Of a stretch of 64,000 bases of DNA, positions 45,488-56,370 are shown one piece after another. Under the pieces are notes generated by a model that worked only from the letters and a program-made list of their open reading frames with translations, was not told the origin of the DNA and made no database searches. Within the stretch, counting starts at the first letter, position 1. The number at the start of each line of letters is the position of its first letter. The stretch lies in assembly GCA_021234155.1 (NCBI GenBank), contig JAJEKV010000049.1, positions 2,385,487-2,449,486 on the forward strand. Direction: 5' to 3'. The stretch is from Isoetes taiwanensis. Taxonomy: Eukaryota > Streptophyta > Lycopodiopsida > Isoetales > Isoetaceae. Made by a program: the position numbers and the translations under genes.

Positions 45488-45760
45488 CTCATGGTATGCG
45501 CCAGAGCATCAACCTAAATTTTAGGTTGAGCCCAGGCGCACACCATGAGTAACTGGCCATAATCACCTTCAAACTGAAGAATTTAAACAAGCTAATATGT
45601 TAGATCAAATTTTAAGGTAAGGTTTAGCTAGATCTGCTTACCCCACCCCTAGGAATATGTCTAGAAGTTGTATGTTTTAGTCAAAAATGCAAAATTACTC
45701 ATAGTACGCGCCAAAGCCTCGACCAAAAATTTAGATCAGAGCTCTAGCGCACACCATGAG
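45488..45760 (+). repeat. Leader hairpins 1 and 2
   Basis: Hairpin 1 (45488-45549): outer arms CTCATGGTATGCGCC / GGCGCACACCATGAG, inner palindrome ACCTAAATTTTAGGT. Hairpin 2 (45698-45760): the same design with some mismatches (CATAGTACGCGCC / AGCGCACACCATG). Spacing is 210 bp, as in the array at 25.3-26.0 kb. Confidence 0.85.
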
Positions 45761-45865
45761 TAAAAATTGCTTAGAAAACTCTGAAGTAAGTACATGTTTT
45801 AAGTTAATATGTGATTTGAATCATGAAAATGAGCAACTTAGAATTTAACCTAAAATTTGCCAAAC

Positions 45866-45874
45866 TATAAATAG
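45866..45874 (+). promoter_or_regulatory. TATA box before H3-like gene
   Basis: TATAAATAG, a near-consensus plant TATA box, 110 bases upstream of the ATG at 45976. If used, it would give a short leader of about 80 nt and make the gene independent of the LTR promoter. Confidence 0.5.
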
Positions 45875-45975
45875 ACCCAAACCCCTCTCATTTGTAGACT
45901 TTCTGTCTAGAAGTTAGCTCCCGCATTTCGAGGTGATTTTTGGGCGCCAGAGCTCTGATTGACGTGAAGTAAAGC

Positions 45976-47332
45976 ATGGCCTGCACGAAACAACCTAGCT
46001 CGGAAGTATCGACCAGGCGAACAACCTAGCGCCCAAGATAAGAGGCGCATACAGCAGCTACTTCGAGAGCAGCTTCTCGGAAGTAGCTCGGAAGTATCGA
46101 CATGCTCGGAAGTATCGACCAGGCGAACAACCTAGCGCCCAAGATAAGAGGCGCATACAGCAGCTACTTCGAGAGCAGCTTCTCGCTCGAGGAGACGAAC
46201 TTCCATCAGCTGAGGAGAGTATTTCAGAGGAGCTACAGGAGGAGGGATCCGAGCAAGGATCACTAGAAGACCTGGCTGACCTCATCAACCAGGACTTAGA
46301 TGAAGCAGAGGTGGAATCAGAGGGCTCAACAGATGAGGAAACTCAAGAAGTATTCAAGGAAATTGAAGAGGAGATATGATAGCAAGAGAGGGCGGAACGA
46401 GAGCAGGCTGTCAATGCACCAGAAGAGCAGAAGGAGCCCACTCCCGAGCTGACCTTAGAAGAAGAGATCGAGGCCTGGATTCAAATGCAGGAGGCGAAGG
46501 CACAATGCCGCAAAAAGAGAAAGGCCGAGAAGAAAAGGAAACGAGAAGAAAAGGAGACAGAAGCAAAGAAGAAGCTCAAGGGCAAAGGCAAGGAGGAGTC
46601 TAAGAGGAAGATTAAGAAGACACCCATGGTCAAGCTCGTCATCAACGAATGGCTGCCCGACCAGCCACCATCCTCTGATGACGAAGATGATGAAGATTAC
46701 AATCCTCATCAAGAAGTGGGGAGCTCCTCCAAACCCGCATACGAGGATTGGACAGACCAGGATCGGCATATTCAAGCACCCCCACCTTACCCCACATGGG
46801 AGAAGGAGAAGGATCCCAAGAAGCCGACCCGACCTGCCCGAGAGTCTTATGTGGTAGACCATCTCAGGGTCTATCAGAAGAAGTTGAAGGCCTACAAGGA
46901 ATATATGAAGAAGTGGGAGGCCTACAACTCCTACTACCAGGCCAATAAGGTAACTTATGTCGAAGGAGGACGGCCCTCAAAGAAAAAGACCCTCTAGCCA
47001 CCTCCAGAGAAACCCATTCCCCTAAAGAAGCCAATAGCCAGGAAAGCCGGATCGAAACTGTCACAAGCGATTCGAGAGATCCGACATTTTCAGAGAAACT
47101 ATGGCCTTCTCATCCCCCGTGCACCATTCGCCAGGTCGTGAAGGAGGTCGTACAAGAGTTCGACACGAGCATGAAGGTCACAGGCGAGATGCTACTAGCC
47201 TTGCAGGAGGCAGCAGAGCAGAAGCTGGTGCAACATTTTGAAGACTGGACAGCGTGCACTTTGCATGCCAAGAGAGTGACCCTAATGACCAAGGATATGC
47301 ACTTGGCAAGTTCTATTAAAGGAGAACATTAA
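45976..47332 (+). pseudogene. Histone H3-fold fusion protein, broken
   Basis: The ATG at 45976 reads MACTKQ, one residue from the H3 tail start MARTKQ. Then come an acidic region (46190-46375, ending in TGATAG), a Lys-rich region with likely nuclear signals (KKRKAEKKRKREE, KGKEESKRKIKK), a segment with DDEDDEDYNP and YVVDHLRVYQKKLKAYKEYM, a TAG at 46995, and the H3 part: LKKPIARKAGSKL, helix AIREIRHFQRNYGLLIP, a one-base frameshift at 47135, VVKEVVQEF, ALQEAAEQKLVQHFED, HAKRVTLMTKDMHLA, IKGEH and stop. Nearly all of the H3 fold is present. HFQ, LLIP and TLM resemble plant centromeric H3, while loop 1 has canonical H3 length. H3 pairs with H4 in nucleosomes, so the intact protein may have entered chromatin (inference). 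A 106-bp tandem duplication (45998-46103/46104-46186) also disrupts the frame. Confidence 0.85.
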
Positions 47333-47355
47333 TTTTGTAAATAATAGATTTTGTA

Positions 47356-47361
47356 AATAAA
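47356..47361 (+). terminator. Poly(A) signal after H3-like gene
   Basis: AATAAA 24 bases after the stop codon, within the T/A-rich 3' flank. With the TATA box it gives the inserted segment the look of a self-contained gene. Confidence 0.45.
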
Positions 47362-47477
47362 AAGTTGTTTTTGGGTAAATTATAAGTGCATAAATGTTGT
47401 TAATTAGATTGATTTAGCAATAATTACATTTTGTTTTAGTTAAATTGGACATCATATGGCCAAAAAGTGAGAAGTTA

Positions 47478-47722
47478 CTCACGGTATGCGCCAGAGCATC
47501 GACCTAAAATTTAGGTCAGGCCCCAGGCGCACACCGTGAGTATTTCACATCAAAAGTGGTCCTAAACATCTCCAAACCGGCCAAGTAAGGGGTCAATCTT
47601 GCATATCTCGATGACATCATCATGTTTTGACCCTTAGTTCATCCTGTTTAGATAAGTTTTGACCAAATAGGGCCAAATTACTCATGGTATGCGCCAGGAC
47701 CTCAACCTAAATTTTAGGTCAG
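47478..47722 (+). repeat. Leader hairpins 3 and 4 (4 truncated)
   Basis: Hairpin 3 (47478-47540): arms CTCACGGTATGCGCC / GGCGCACACCGTGAG, inner GACCTAAAATTTAGGTC. Hairpin 4 starts at 47692 with CTCATGGTATGCGCC and its inner palindrome, but the right arm is missing. Spacing is 214 bp. Compared with hairpin 1, both arms of hairpin 3 changed together (CATGGT/ACCATG to CACGGT/ACCGTG). Confidence 0.85.
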
Positions 47723-48095
47723 CACATGTTGAAGGATGATTTGAGAAATGTATGGACGGTTAGGCACATGATGTTTGTTTTCCTCTCCGAATTAAGTTTT
47801 TAGCCCAGAAGTTAGAAACATATTATTTGCAGAAGCCTGTCAGATCTAAAGCAAATATTATTTTTGACATTCCCAAAAACAAGGTCCACTAATAACCACA
47901 AACCCAAAATTGCATATGAAGCATTATTTTCATTTAGATGCTCACATGCTTAAATCCACTATCTTTATTAGTTTCTGAACTTATACTTAGCAAAAAGCCC
48001 AGCAATGCTGGGCACTTTTTCTAGTATACTTATAAGAGATTTAAAAGCCAACTTGTGGTGCATGCCTTCACATCTTATAGTTATAAGAGATTTAA
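47723..48095. other. Element breakpoint, no gene
   Basis: Sequence between the truncated LTR element and a LINE tail. The 18-base phrase TTATAAGAGATTTAAAAG occurs twice (about 48029 and 48080), 51-52 bases apart. Confidence 0.5.
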
Positions 48096-49510
48096 AAGGA
48101 AGGAAGGAAGTTTATTTTAACGTCCACGGAGGCCAGAGGCCTATGAGACGGTACATGCAGAGAACAGGCAAAAAATCCAAAAACCCCAACAGCAAAAACA
48201 AACAATGTAACTGTACAGTAGAACCCTACTGCCGGGATGAAAAAACCCCCACTTGGAAGGAAAAACCCTAACAGTAGGCTCTCAAATACCATGCCCCAGA
48301 AGAGCAAGTCTAACGGCCGAAATCTGCAGGATGTAAGCTCCCAGTCGCGCTACCATAGGTGATGCGAGTAACTGATGTAGCGGTGTGTCAGAGCATCTAA
48401 GATCAATGTGCACTGCTCGGACATGGGCATATGCTGGGCACCGCTGAAGGGCATGGTGCTCATCCTCTATCACGTGCATCTCACAACACTGACATATCCT
48501 CTCCTCCCTGGGGATCCCGTGCCCGCCATTCACCCCCCAGCGACCTGTTTCAATTCTGAGGTAATGGGAACCCGTCCTTATGGCAGCAATAGCTCTCCGT
48601 TTCTTCACTGAGATGTGTGATTTCTAGTACTGATGGGGTCCATGCTCAAGGCCGGGATTAATTTGAGCGTGATAGTGCTCTGTCTTGGGCTTTGCAAGAG
48701 TAGAGGCATCCCACAGGGTGGCAGCATAGCCCGCATCCAATTGCCCATTCTGCGCACGGATCGACCGCCGGTGCCACCATCCGTTGGTAATCCATAGACC
48801 ACCTCCTAAACCATCCCTTATGATGCTCGTGCCATACCCTCTTCAACCACTGGGGCCCCAAGCGTTTTAACACACTTTGTGGGGCAAGCGATGCTCATCC
48901 ATCCCATCCACCTTATGGAAGCAAGTAAGATGCTCAAGATAGCGAATCGTCAGAAAGGGCGAACCCCGCCTCATACAACAAAATCTGATATGGTACGGTG
49001 TCCTTCACTCCCAAGCTATATGTCAAGAAAGCTTTTCGCGCACCCTTTCCAACCTATCCCACGTATTTTTGCTAACTGGCCGGGCCCCAAACCTCCACCC
49101 CATATAGCAGCACCGCCGACCTAAAGCCCTAAACAAGTGTGCTCTCTCGCCAAATCACAGAGATCTATCCAAAGAACACGCCGCGTTTTGCATCGCATAT
49201 AAAGCCTTCCAAACAGACCGGCTCTCCTCTCCACACACTCATCCCACAGCATGTTAGTAGTGAAATCAATTCCTAGATACTTGAAGCTCCGCACCATCTC
49301 CACTTCCTGTCCCCTGTAATATAACTCCGGGATAGGGTGTTGCGAGGACAGGATCGCGAGAAGCTTAGTTTTGTGCAAGTTCACTGTCATTCCCGTTGCC
49401 CCACAGAACCCACTGAGGGCATCCAAATGCTGCTGCATACTGCTGGCCGTGTGGGCGAGCAAAGCTACATCATCCGCATATAGTAACTGGCTCACAGAGG
49501 TCGCATCAGA
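48096..49510 (-). mobile_element. 5'-truncated LINE (RT end to 3' tail)
   Basis: The minus strand carries the end of a reverse transcriptase with the catalytic motif LLYADDVALLAHTASSM and the following TGMTVNLHKTKLL (49495-49121). Broken thumb-region frames follow (48873-48605), then the C-terminal Cys/His segment RICQCCEMHVIEDEHHALQR then CPAY (48608-48282), typical of plant LINE ORF2 ends. A 3' untranslated tail ends CGTGGACGTTAAAATAAA and a TTCC simple repeat (48092-48115). The 5' part is missing beyond about 49510, the usual result of incomplete target-primed reverse transcription. Stops and frameshifts make it inactive. Confidence 0.88.
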
Positions 49511-51600
49511 TAAAAGCTAACTTCATCAATAAATTAATGGCAAGCATCTAGAAATGCAAACACAGGAATGGAACTTTGAAAAAAATATTAAAAGGCAGTG
49601 GTAACTTGATGCATCTTTAGAGTACCATAATTTTCCACATGGGAAGATGCACATGGCTTCTAGCAGGATCTGATTGAAATGAACATACTCAAAACCATAG
49701 ACCACATCCTAAAACAATTGAATGGGTTATTATAAGAGAAAGAAAAAACAGAGATCCAATAGAAAAAATATTACCGTTGCTCACTAGTTGTATTTAATCA
49801 AAGCATTCTCACTAGCACATTGAGTTGTTTTGGTAGAGCTTCGAATCTCTATATTTCGTATTTCGAAACCTTAGGCGCACTCGTATTTCATATTTCAAAA
49901 TCATAGGCACCCCCAATTATAAATGACCATATTTTAAAGCATCCCTATATTTCATATTCTAAAACCTTAGGCGCACTCGTATTTTCTTTTTCCAAAATCG
50001 TATGCGCCCCCATTTATAAATGACTATACTTCAAAATGAGAGGTGCCCAGAGGCTCCAATATACATTGTCAGCCATAGGATCAGTGAGCGATCAAGAACA
50101 TTCAGTTATTTTAGTAGAGGTTCATGTTCTCATATTTTATATTCAGTTATTTTAGTAGAGGTTCATGTTCTCATATTTTATATTCTAAGACCTTAGGCCC
50201 ACCCATATTTCATATTTCAAAGTCATATGTGCTCTCAATCATAAATGGCCATATTTTAAAACAAGAGAGGCCCAAAGGCCCCAACATATTCTCTAGACCG
50301 TAGGGTCGACAAATCCGACGACATAGATTGGTAAAGTGCACTACATTTAGAATATGTCGCAATATGGAAAGTGAGGATGCAATAACTTCTACTCCCTATA
50401 CTTGTTCATATTATATGACCCAACCTACAAGAAGCACAAATCATCAATACATAGCACTTATTTGCCTTAATAAGCAGGAAGATATTCATCTTTACTTAAA
50501 TATATATTTAAAATATCTACTAGGAAAGCATCTTTCTATTTTTTGCCTGCTTCAATTAGGACAAATAAGACATCAACTGCAGATTCACACTCAAGCATTT
50601 GAAGGTCATCTATAAACTAACCCTCCACAATATCCTATTTCACTTCACTTGGGAGGCAATTGAATCTCAACAAGTCATTGACCTACAATTGTATAAGAAA
50701 CTAATTAGATGCTCAAACAATTAGACGTTCAAAGTTTATTCTCTGAAAAATCTGCTCATTGTATATCTCAATCGTGTAATATTCTTTTGCTTTCTTCCAT
50801 TTGAGAATGTCATTACATTAAATAAGTATGCCACTGCTTATGCAATCAAACCACTAACCATAAGATGTGTATCCTGTAAAACAAAATCACAAAATAAATA
50901 CCAAGAAGAGTGACTATCAATTCCGGGAGTGGGAGTGGGTGGTGTTCTGTGAACCAGGAAAAGTGGAGTTGCAGATTCAACCCATATTTATATGATATCT
51001 CATAAAGCACTAAAGAATGTATCTAGTTTGAACCGACTAGAAACAACACAATTGCAATGTTGCGTGCTGAAATCATAACCTCAATCCCTAGAGCTTTCAA
51101 AAGTTGTTCTTGAACATCTACAAATTTAGGATAACTATATTCGGTCCTTAAATGCACATAAGAGCAAAAGAAGGGCAAATGGCTACTCGGTTGAGGAGCT
51201 GTCACTCTAAGTATATGACATTGTTACTTTAGTTCTAGAAATATCAGTAGACAACTTAGGCAGGCACATGGCTTAAGAATTTGAATTGAACTTTTTCATC
51301 CGCGGAGACCAAACAACTATCAAATTATAAGTATAAGAGTTCCCTACATTAGGAAAACTCGATTTCTTGAACAATGTGCACATGACTCAGCTAAGTTATA
51401 GCTAAGTTATAGCAGATGCATTACTGGATGCAAACCGACATTAAAAGCAGATTCATGCATGATTCGGGAGTAAGACACATGATATAATGGAGGATTCTGC
51501 ATGGTTTTCTTCTGCCCGGCATGAAGGGTCAGATGACGCCCTAACTTACCTCCCACTAATCTAACTCAAACCAAGGCCCTTGCTCATGTCACATAATATT
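49511..51600. other. Tandem repeat region, no gene
   Basis: From about 49845 to 50300 a degenerate unit of roughly 100-150 bp recurs three times. It carries ATATTTCATATT..AAA.CCTTAGGC.CACTCGTATTT, AATTATAAATG.CCATATTTTAAA and GAGAGGCCCA.AGGC. Inside it a 41-bp phrase is duplicated exactly (50100-50140 and 50141-50181). No supported gene lies in the rest. A 95-codon plus frame at 50328-50615 has no known domain. Confidence 0.6.
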
Positions 51601-51602
51601 TG

Positions 51603-53690
51603 TTTTTTTTTAAAGAACGACAAACATTGTTGAAACACCAAGCCAAAAGCCAGATACAAATGCAGAGGCGGGAATAAAATTTCAGAGGATAATCATGATC
51701 CACTGAATAGAACCACCAGCCTATGCATAAGACAAACACTCAAATAGGACTCAAATATCAACTGTCGCTTGGCAGGAGCAAGCGAAGAACAATGGTAGGC
51801 CTTAGCGATTCTAGCTTGTGCGTCCTGCAGGACTACTGCAGGATGAATATCCAAACCCTGAAAGATACACAATCTTCTGCGCTTCCAGATGGACCACAAC
51901 AACTATCCTGATGCTTGTCAATGTCCATGAAAAAGAGAAAGCAGCCAAGACCAAACAGGCTGGAGATGATCACATAAAAAGAACAATGCTCAATGGTCTC
52001 GTCCCTTTACTTGCATAGTGGGCAGAGTGCTGACACTCGAGGATCAAATCTGTGGACAAGCACATTCACCCGAGGGCATCAGTGAAGAATTTGACACCAA
52101 AGCACAGCCACCTTATGATGGAGTAGTTTATCCCAAGCCCAAGTCCACATACGTCTCCAACTAGGAGGTGAGAGCTGAAGGGACCACTTAGTGGATGGCG
52201 GAAGGATATCACCATTGACAAGTAGCCTATACATAGAGTTCACAAGCCTATACTCGTGAACACTCTGGTGGGAAACCCACATTAGCCTCTGGAGCAACCA
52301 ATGGCAGAGTACTAGCAACCTTTTGCCAAATAGGTCTGTCCCATCGAGACAATAAGAATTTTGTTTGAAAGATTTGCCAAGTCGCTAACTGGCCAGAATC
52401 ATACCATGCTGCAATTGTTAAGATTCCTGCTAACCTCCAGCGCCATTGAGTTGATGGATGAACTGAGGCACAAAGTGGGAGATTATTTTCCACAGGTATC
52501 CACCAACAAGGGGCACACAACTGATGACATGCAACAAGATCAATACGAAATAAGGTCCGTACTGTCTCCCAAGACACCAGCAAGCCTTTCAAAAAAGGGG
52601 AGGCATTAGGAAAAAGGCATAGCTGATAAAAGAGACTCCAAGGAAGAAGAGGTTTTAACGAAGCTTTCCCAAAAGGAACACAATGTCCAAATGACTGCTT
52701 CACCAACCGCACTCCAGGTGAGTCAACCATATCCTTAATGATCCTCCAAATGAACTTAGAAATCAGAACCTTACTCCGCAGATGGAAGTCGGTCATACCC
52801 AAACCACTTGCAAATTTTAGCCTAGTGCATTTGGACCATGCAACCTTGACCACAACATGCTCCTCATTCTCACCCCAAATAAAATTACGGATAATGGTAA
52901 CAATCACCTGAAATTTTGACTGAGAAACCAGAAGGGCAGAGGCCACATAGATGTGGGAATTACTTAAAACATGCTTAGCAACAGTTATGCGCGCTGGCAG
53001 AGAGAGCTTAGCAGTATTCCACTAAAACAAATGCTTTCGCAACCCTTCTATGATAATATCCTAAGCATGGGAGGTAGAAATATAAATGCCCACAGGAATA
53101 CTAAGAAGTTTAATAGCCTTCCCATGAGGAAGCACCCTCCAAGGAAAATCAGCAACACAAGGAGGCACCACCACATCAAGCGTCCATAATGCAGAACACT
53201 TTGGCCAACCAACAAGAACTCCAGATGCTAAAGAGAAAGTATCAAGAAGAAGCTTTGCATTATGAAGATTGTCTGCATCAGCAACAAGAAAGAGAAACGT
53301 GTCATCAGCATATTGATTACAAATTTCTTGTGACCCATCCTCCAATCTCAACCCCTAGACTATTCCATCCTGCACAGCCTTAGCAAATAACTGTGAGAGG
53401 GACCTCAGCTGCTACTGTGAACAAAAGTGGAGCTAATGGGCATCCTTGGCGAATACCCCCCTCAACCGAAAAAACAGTGGAGGGTTCCCCCTGAAACATC
53501 ATAGTAGACCGCGTCGAGATATGGAGCTTCATAACATCATTGGTAAACTGCTGACCAAACTTTTTTCCAAAAATTCCCAATCCACACTGTCATAAGCCTT
53601 GGCAAAATCTAATTTAAGATAGACTATACGCAGACCTTTCATGCCACATAATGTTGTTTACCTTCCAATCTTAGCCATTGAATTGGCACA
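51603..53690 (-). mobile_element. 5'-truncated L1-type LINE with A tail
   Basis: In minus-strand order: RT domain A at about 53660-53580 (LKLDFAKAYDSVDWEFL); GGIRQGCPLAPLLFTVAAE (53580-53380); catalytic NQYADDTFLFLVADADN (about 53310); thumb and connection (IIRNFIWGENEEHVVVKVAW, SGLGMTDFHLRSKVLISKFI; 52946-52248); and a C-terminal WSIWKRRRLCIFQG segment (51902-51693). The element ends in an A tail read as T9 at 51603-51611. The domains and order are those of plant L1 elements, which copy themselves by target-primed reverse transcription. Several frameshifts separate the parts, and the endonuclease and ORF1 are missing beyond 53690. It is a different family from the neighbour at 48.1 kb, given the tail type. 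Confidence 0.92.
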
Positions 53691-53699
53691 TTCAAGGGT

Positions 53700-55340
53700 C
53701 TCAAACAACATATTCAATCAACCCACCTCTCATGGGCAAAATGGGAAGTACATGACATCCTGCAAGTGTTTTAACAACTTATCACTGTTGCTCCATTAGC
53801 CAACAACAAGCCTTTTCGTCTATGTGCAACCTTATCGTCTAAGTGCAACCTTTTTGTATTTTTTAAAACTTGTAACCATTGTTAAACCATTGAATTATTA
53901 CATATAATACACCAAAATGTGCAGATACATGCAGAAGTCAGTGGTTCGATGAAGCCAAAGCTCCGACGAATGAAGCACGTGCAGCTAAATCATATGCAGT
54001 GGCAGCTACAGCACATGCAATGGCCACAACAAAAGAGCGAGATTCAGAGGTAGAAGCAACAATAGAAGCGGATGCACACAAATCTCCAAGGATGAACAGA
54101 AATGGAAGAGGAATGAAAGCTGAATGATCAATTCTTTCTTCTCTGGATAACATAAATGGAAGAGGAATGAAAGCTGAATGATCAATTCTTTCTTCTCTGG
54201 ATGCAGACAGTAAGCTTTTGAATCACAAACAAGGGCACGAAGTAAGCTTTGCATTTCTTCTGGCTATGGCAGATACGGAGAAACATAAACCCTGCAGATA
54301 GCAAAATCTTTTAAGAAAAACTTTGAGAAGCGATTTCTGCCCAGCTGTTTGCCGGTTTTGGAATCAGAGCTCAAAGGGCAGCCCTGTGACCCAGCTTGAT
54401 TTTTAAATGAAGCAGCTGTATCAGAAGAACTTGTGGCAGAAGGTTTTTAAACTAAGACCCCGTGCCAAAAACCTTGACTTGCCACAACACCTGCTCTGCT
54501 CTATTCCACGCAACAAATCTTTTGCGCTGCCAGAGACGGCCAGAGGTAGCCGGATTAGAGAGTCCTTGGGCAATTTGGGTTTGAAGGACACCGGAGCTCG
54601 CCGGATTAGAGAATCCTTGGGCATTTGGGTCTGAAGGAAGCCCATGTGACTCTCTAAAAATAGACCTTCGAACTTACACCTAATAAAAGCAAAAACAACA
54701 ACAAAAACAAAAAACATCAAGAAGCCTCCCCAACCTTTAAAAAACCAATGGGAATCATCTATAGCAAACCTTAGCAAACCTAAGGGACGACAGAAATTTA
54801 TATTACAAGAAACTTATCACAGCAGCCAAGGCCGCCGCGAACGTTTCTCTTTTTCAACCCCTTGCTAAAGGTTCACTTGGCCAGACGGGAAGAATTAATG
54901 GTTCACTTGGTTACGCCCACTTTTCTATAAGTTAAGCCATGAATTGTTGCTGAGAAATAAAGCAACAAATTATCCTAAATAGCCATAGACATATTAAAGC
55001 AAACACCACCAGTGCCAAACGAATCTCCAAAGGAATGGCTTCATATCAAGAAATGGCGCATATCCAAAGATACAACATCTCGACCAATTTATTCAGTTCA
55101 GTGCCGACTTGGCAAGCTCTAATGTATTCTATTTGAACAATGCAAGGCCGAAATTTGGATCAATGTCTAAGCTCGAGGTAGATTTTATTTAACTTTAGGT
55201 ATATCCCTAAAACAATTGTAACTCCTCTCATTCATCACATTTTCTTCCTTCCACACTTGTGATTAAAAGAACACACTTCTCACATAATCTTAGGAACCAG
55301 CAGCAGCACTTAAAGAACATGGTGGCATACCCCTTGCAAA
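53700..55340. other. Short tandem duplications, no gene
   Basis: A 49-bp unit is duplicated at 54100-54148 and 54154-54202 (GGAAGAGGAATGAAAGCTGA). Another of about 45-50 bp is duplicated at 54548-54595 and 54599-54645 (GCCGGATTAGAGA.TCCTTGG). Frames in this interval follow the repeats and are not convincing genes. Confidence 0.5.
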
Positions 55341-55341
55341 T

Positions 55342-56370
55342 GGCAGATCCATGGATGCTACAAATGGTATGCCAATTAGTGTAAATTTGTATGGAAATAG
55401 AGGCCCTGATGGTGAGCCCAATGACTATGATAGTGGTTATGAGAATGCCAGTGTTTCCAGTTTTGATTTTCATCGTGAGAGAGTTGCGCATAGGATTGTA
55501 GTTGCCGCTATGGCAAAGCCTGCGCCTTCTAAGTGGGATCATGATGAGAAATGGCTAGTGAGTGCTCCTTCAGGAGATAGGAGCAAGGTGAAGAATGGAG
55601 TATCTCAGCCACCGACATTGCCTAGCCATGCACTTCTGAATGCAGGAAGAAAAGCATCAATGCTTGCACAATAGCAGGGACGCCCTGTGAATTGCCCAAC
55701 TTGTCAAAACCAGGACTGAAGCCAGATGATGGTTTGGAATATGGCACTTCTTCTAGAATTATTGCAGAGAGGACCAAGAAAATACACGTGGCAAAGTTTA
55801 CCTTTATGCCTAGCCCATCTGCAGCCCAAAAGGCAAGATCAATGAGCTCCTTGAAATTTGCCCTATTGAAGATTTGGTTGGTATTGACCTTACTGATACC
55901 AAAGACGTCAGAATGTCCCCCGAAGCTCTCCGAACAGAGAAGCCGACTTCAAATTTTCCTGTTTTTGGTGGTGCGTTCAATAAAGAGGAGGCCTGTTTCC
56001 TAGTAGGTAGGGCTAGACAATGATTAGAGATAGATCTTTACTAGAGAATTTCTAGCTAGTTGAATGTATTTCATTCATGTGTCTTGAGAAGATTGAGACC
56101 TACTAATGTTCATAAACTTCAATGCTTGCAGATAACCAATCAACCTTTGATCTCAATCAAAATAATGCACTGAGAACTCCAATTTCTCTTCATGAACCGA
56201 ATCCGTATGCTCCACCTCCAGGTTTGCGGTCTGTTTCATGCGGTCTATAGTTAGCCAGGAACCATCAAGAACTGGAACCCCACTCAGGGCCACAACACCA
56301 ACTATTGGAAGCCCTGTTTCTTCGAGGCCTTCGACTCCTGGCAGACCAGTAGCTGTTTGCCACCAAGAAT
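55342..56370 (+). pseudogene. Remorin-like (group 6) gene remnant
   Basis: The frame at 55351-55674 reads MDATNGMPISVNLYGNRGPD, later YENASVSSFDF..HRIVVAAMAKPAPSKWDHDE and KWLVSAP. SKWD..EKW is the motif of plant remorin-type plasma-membrane proteins. Downstream, at about 56240-56367, a short frame reads VSQEPSRTGTPLRATTPTIG then SPVSSRPSTPGRPVA. In group 6 remorins the same two motifs occur in that order before the C-terminal coiled coil. Between them lie frames interrupted by stops (one contains ICPIEDLVGIDLTDTKDVRM), possibly introns or decay. The Remorin_C coiled coil is not found before 56.4 kb. I read this as a truncated or decaying gene; family membership is from motif memory. Confidence 0.5.

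Larger units (their letters stand above)
43759..47722 (+). mobile_element. Plus-strand LTR element carrying an H3-like gene
   Basis: Begins with a 5' LTR (43759-45281) and a tRNA-iMet primer site (45283-45294), followed by hairpin leader units at 45488 and 45698, an inserted gene at 45.87-47.36 kb with a histone H3 fold, and further leader hairpins at 47478 and 47692. The last hairpin lacks its right arm and family similarity ends near 47722, so gag, pol and the 3' LTR are absent. The element sits inside an older LTR of the same family. A possible left target duplication is TCAAT (43754-43758). Confidence 0.85.

Noticed and set aside
46485-46997. Lys/Glu-rich frame as an ordinary retroviral-type gag
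   Set aside because: No capsid or zinc-knuckle motif. The frame continues after one TAG into an H3 fold, so it was treated as part of the H3-like fusion gene.
48029-48097. TTATAAGAGATTTAAAAG pair as the LINE target duplication
   Set aside because: Both copies lie on the same side of the LINE; a true pair should flank it.
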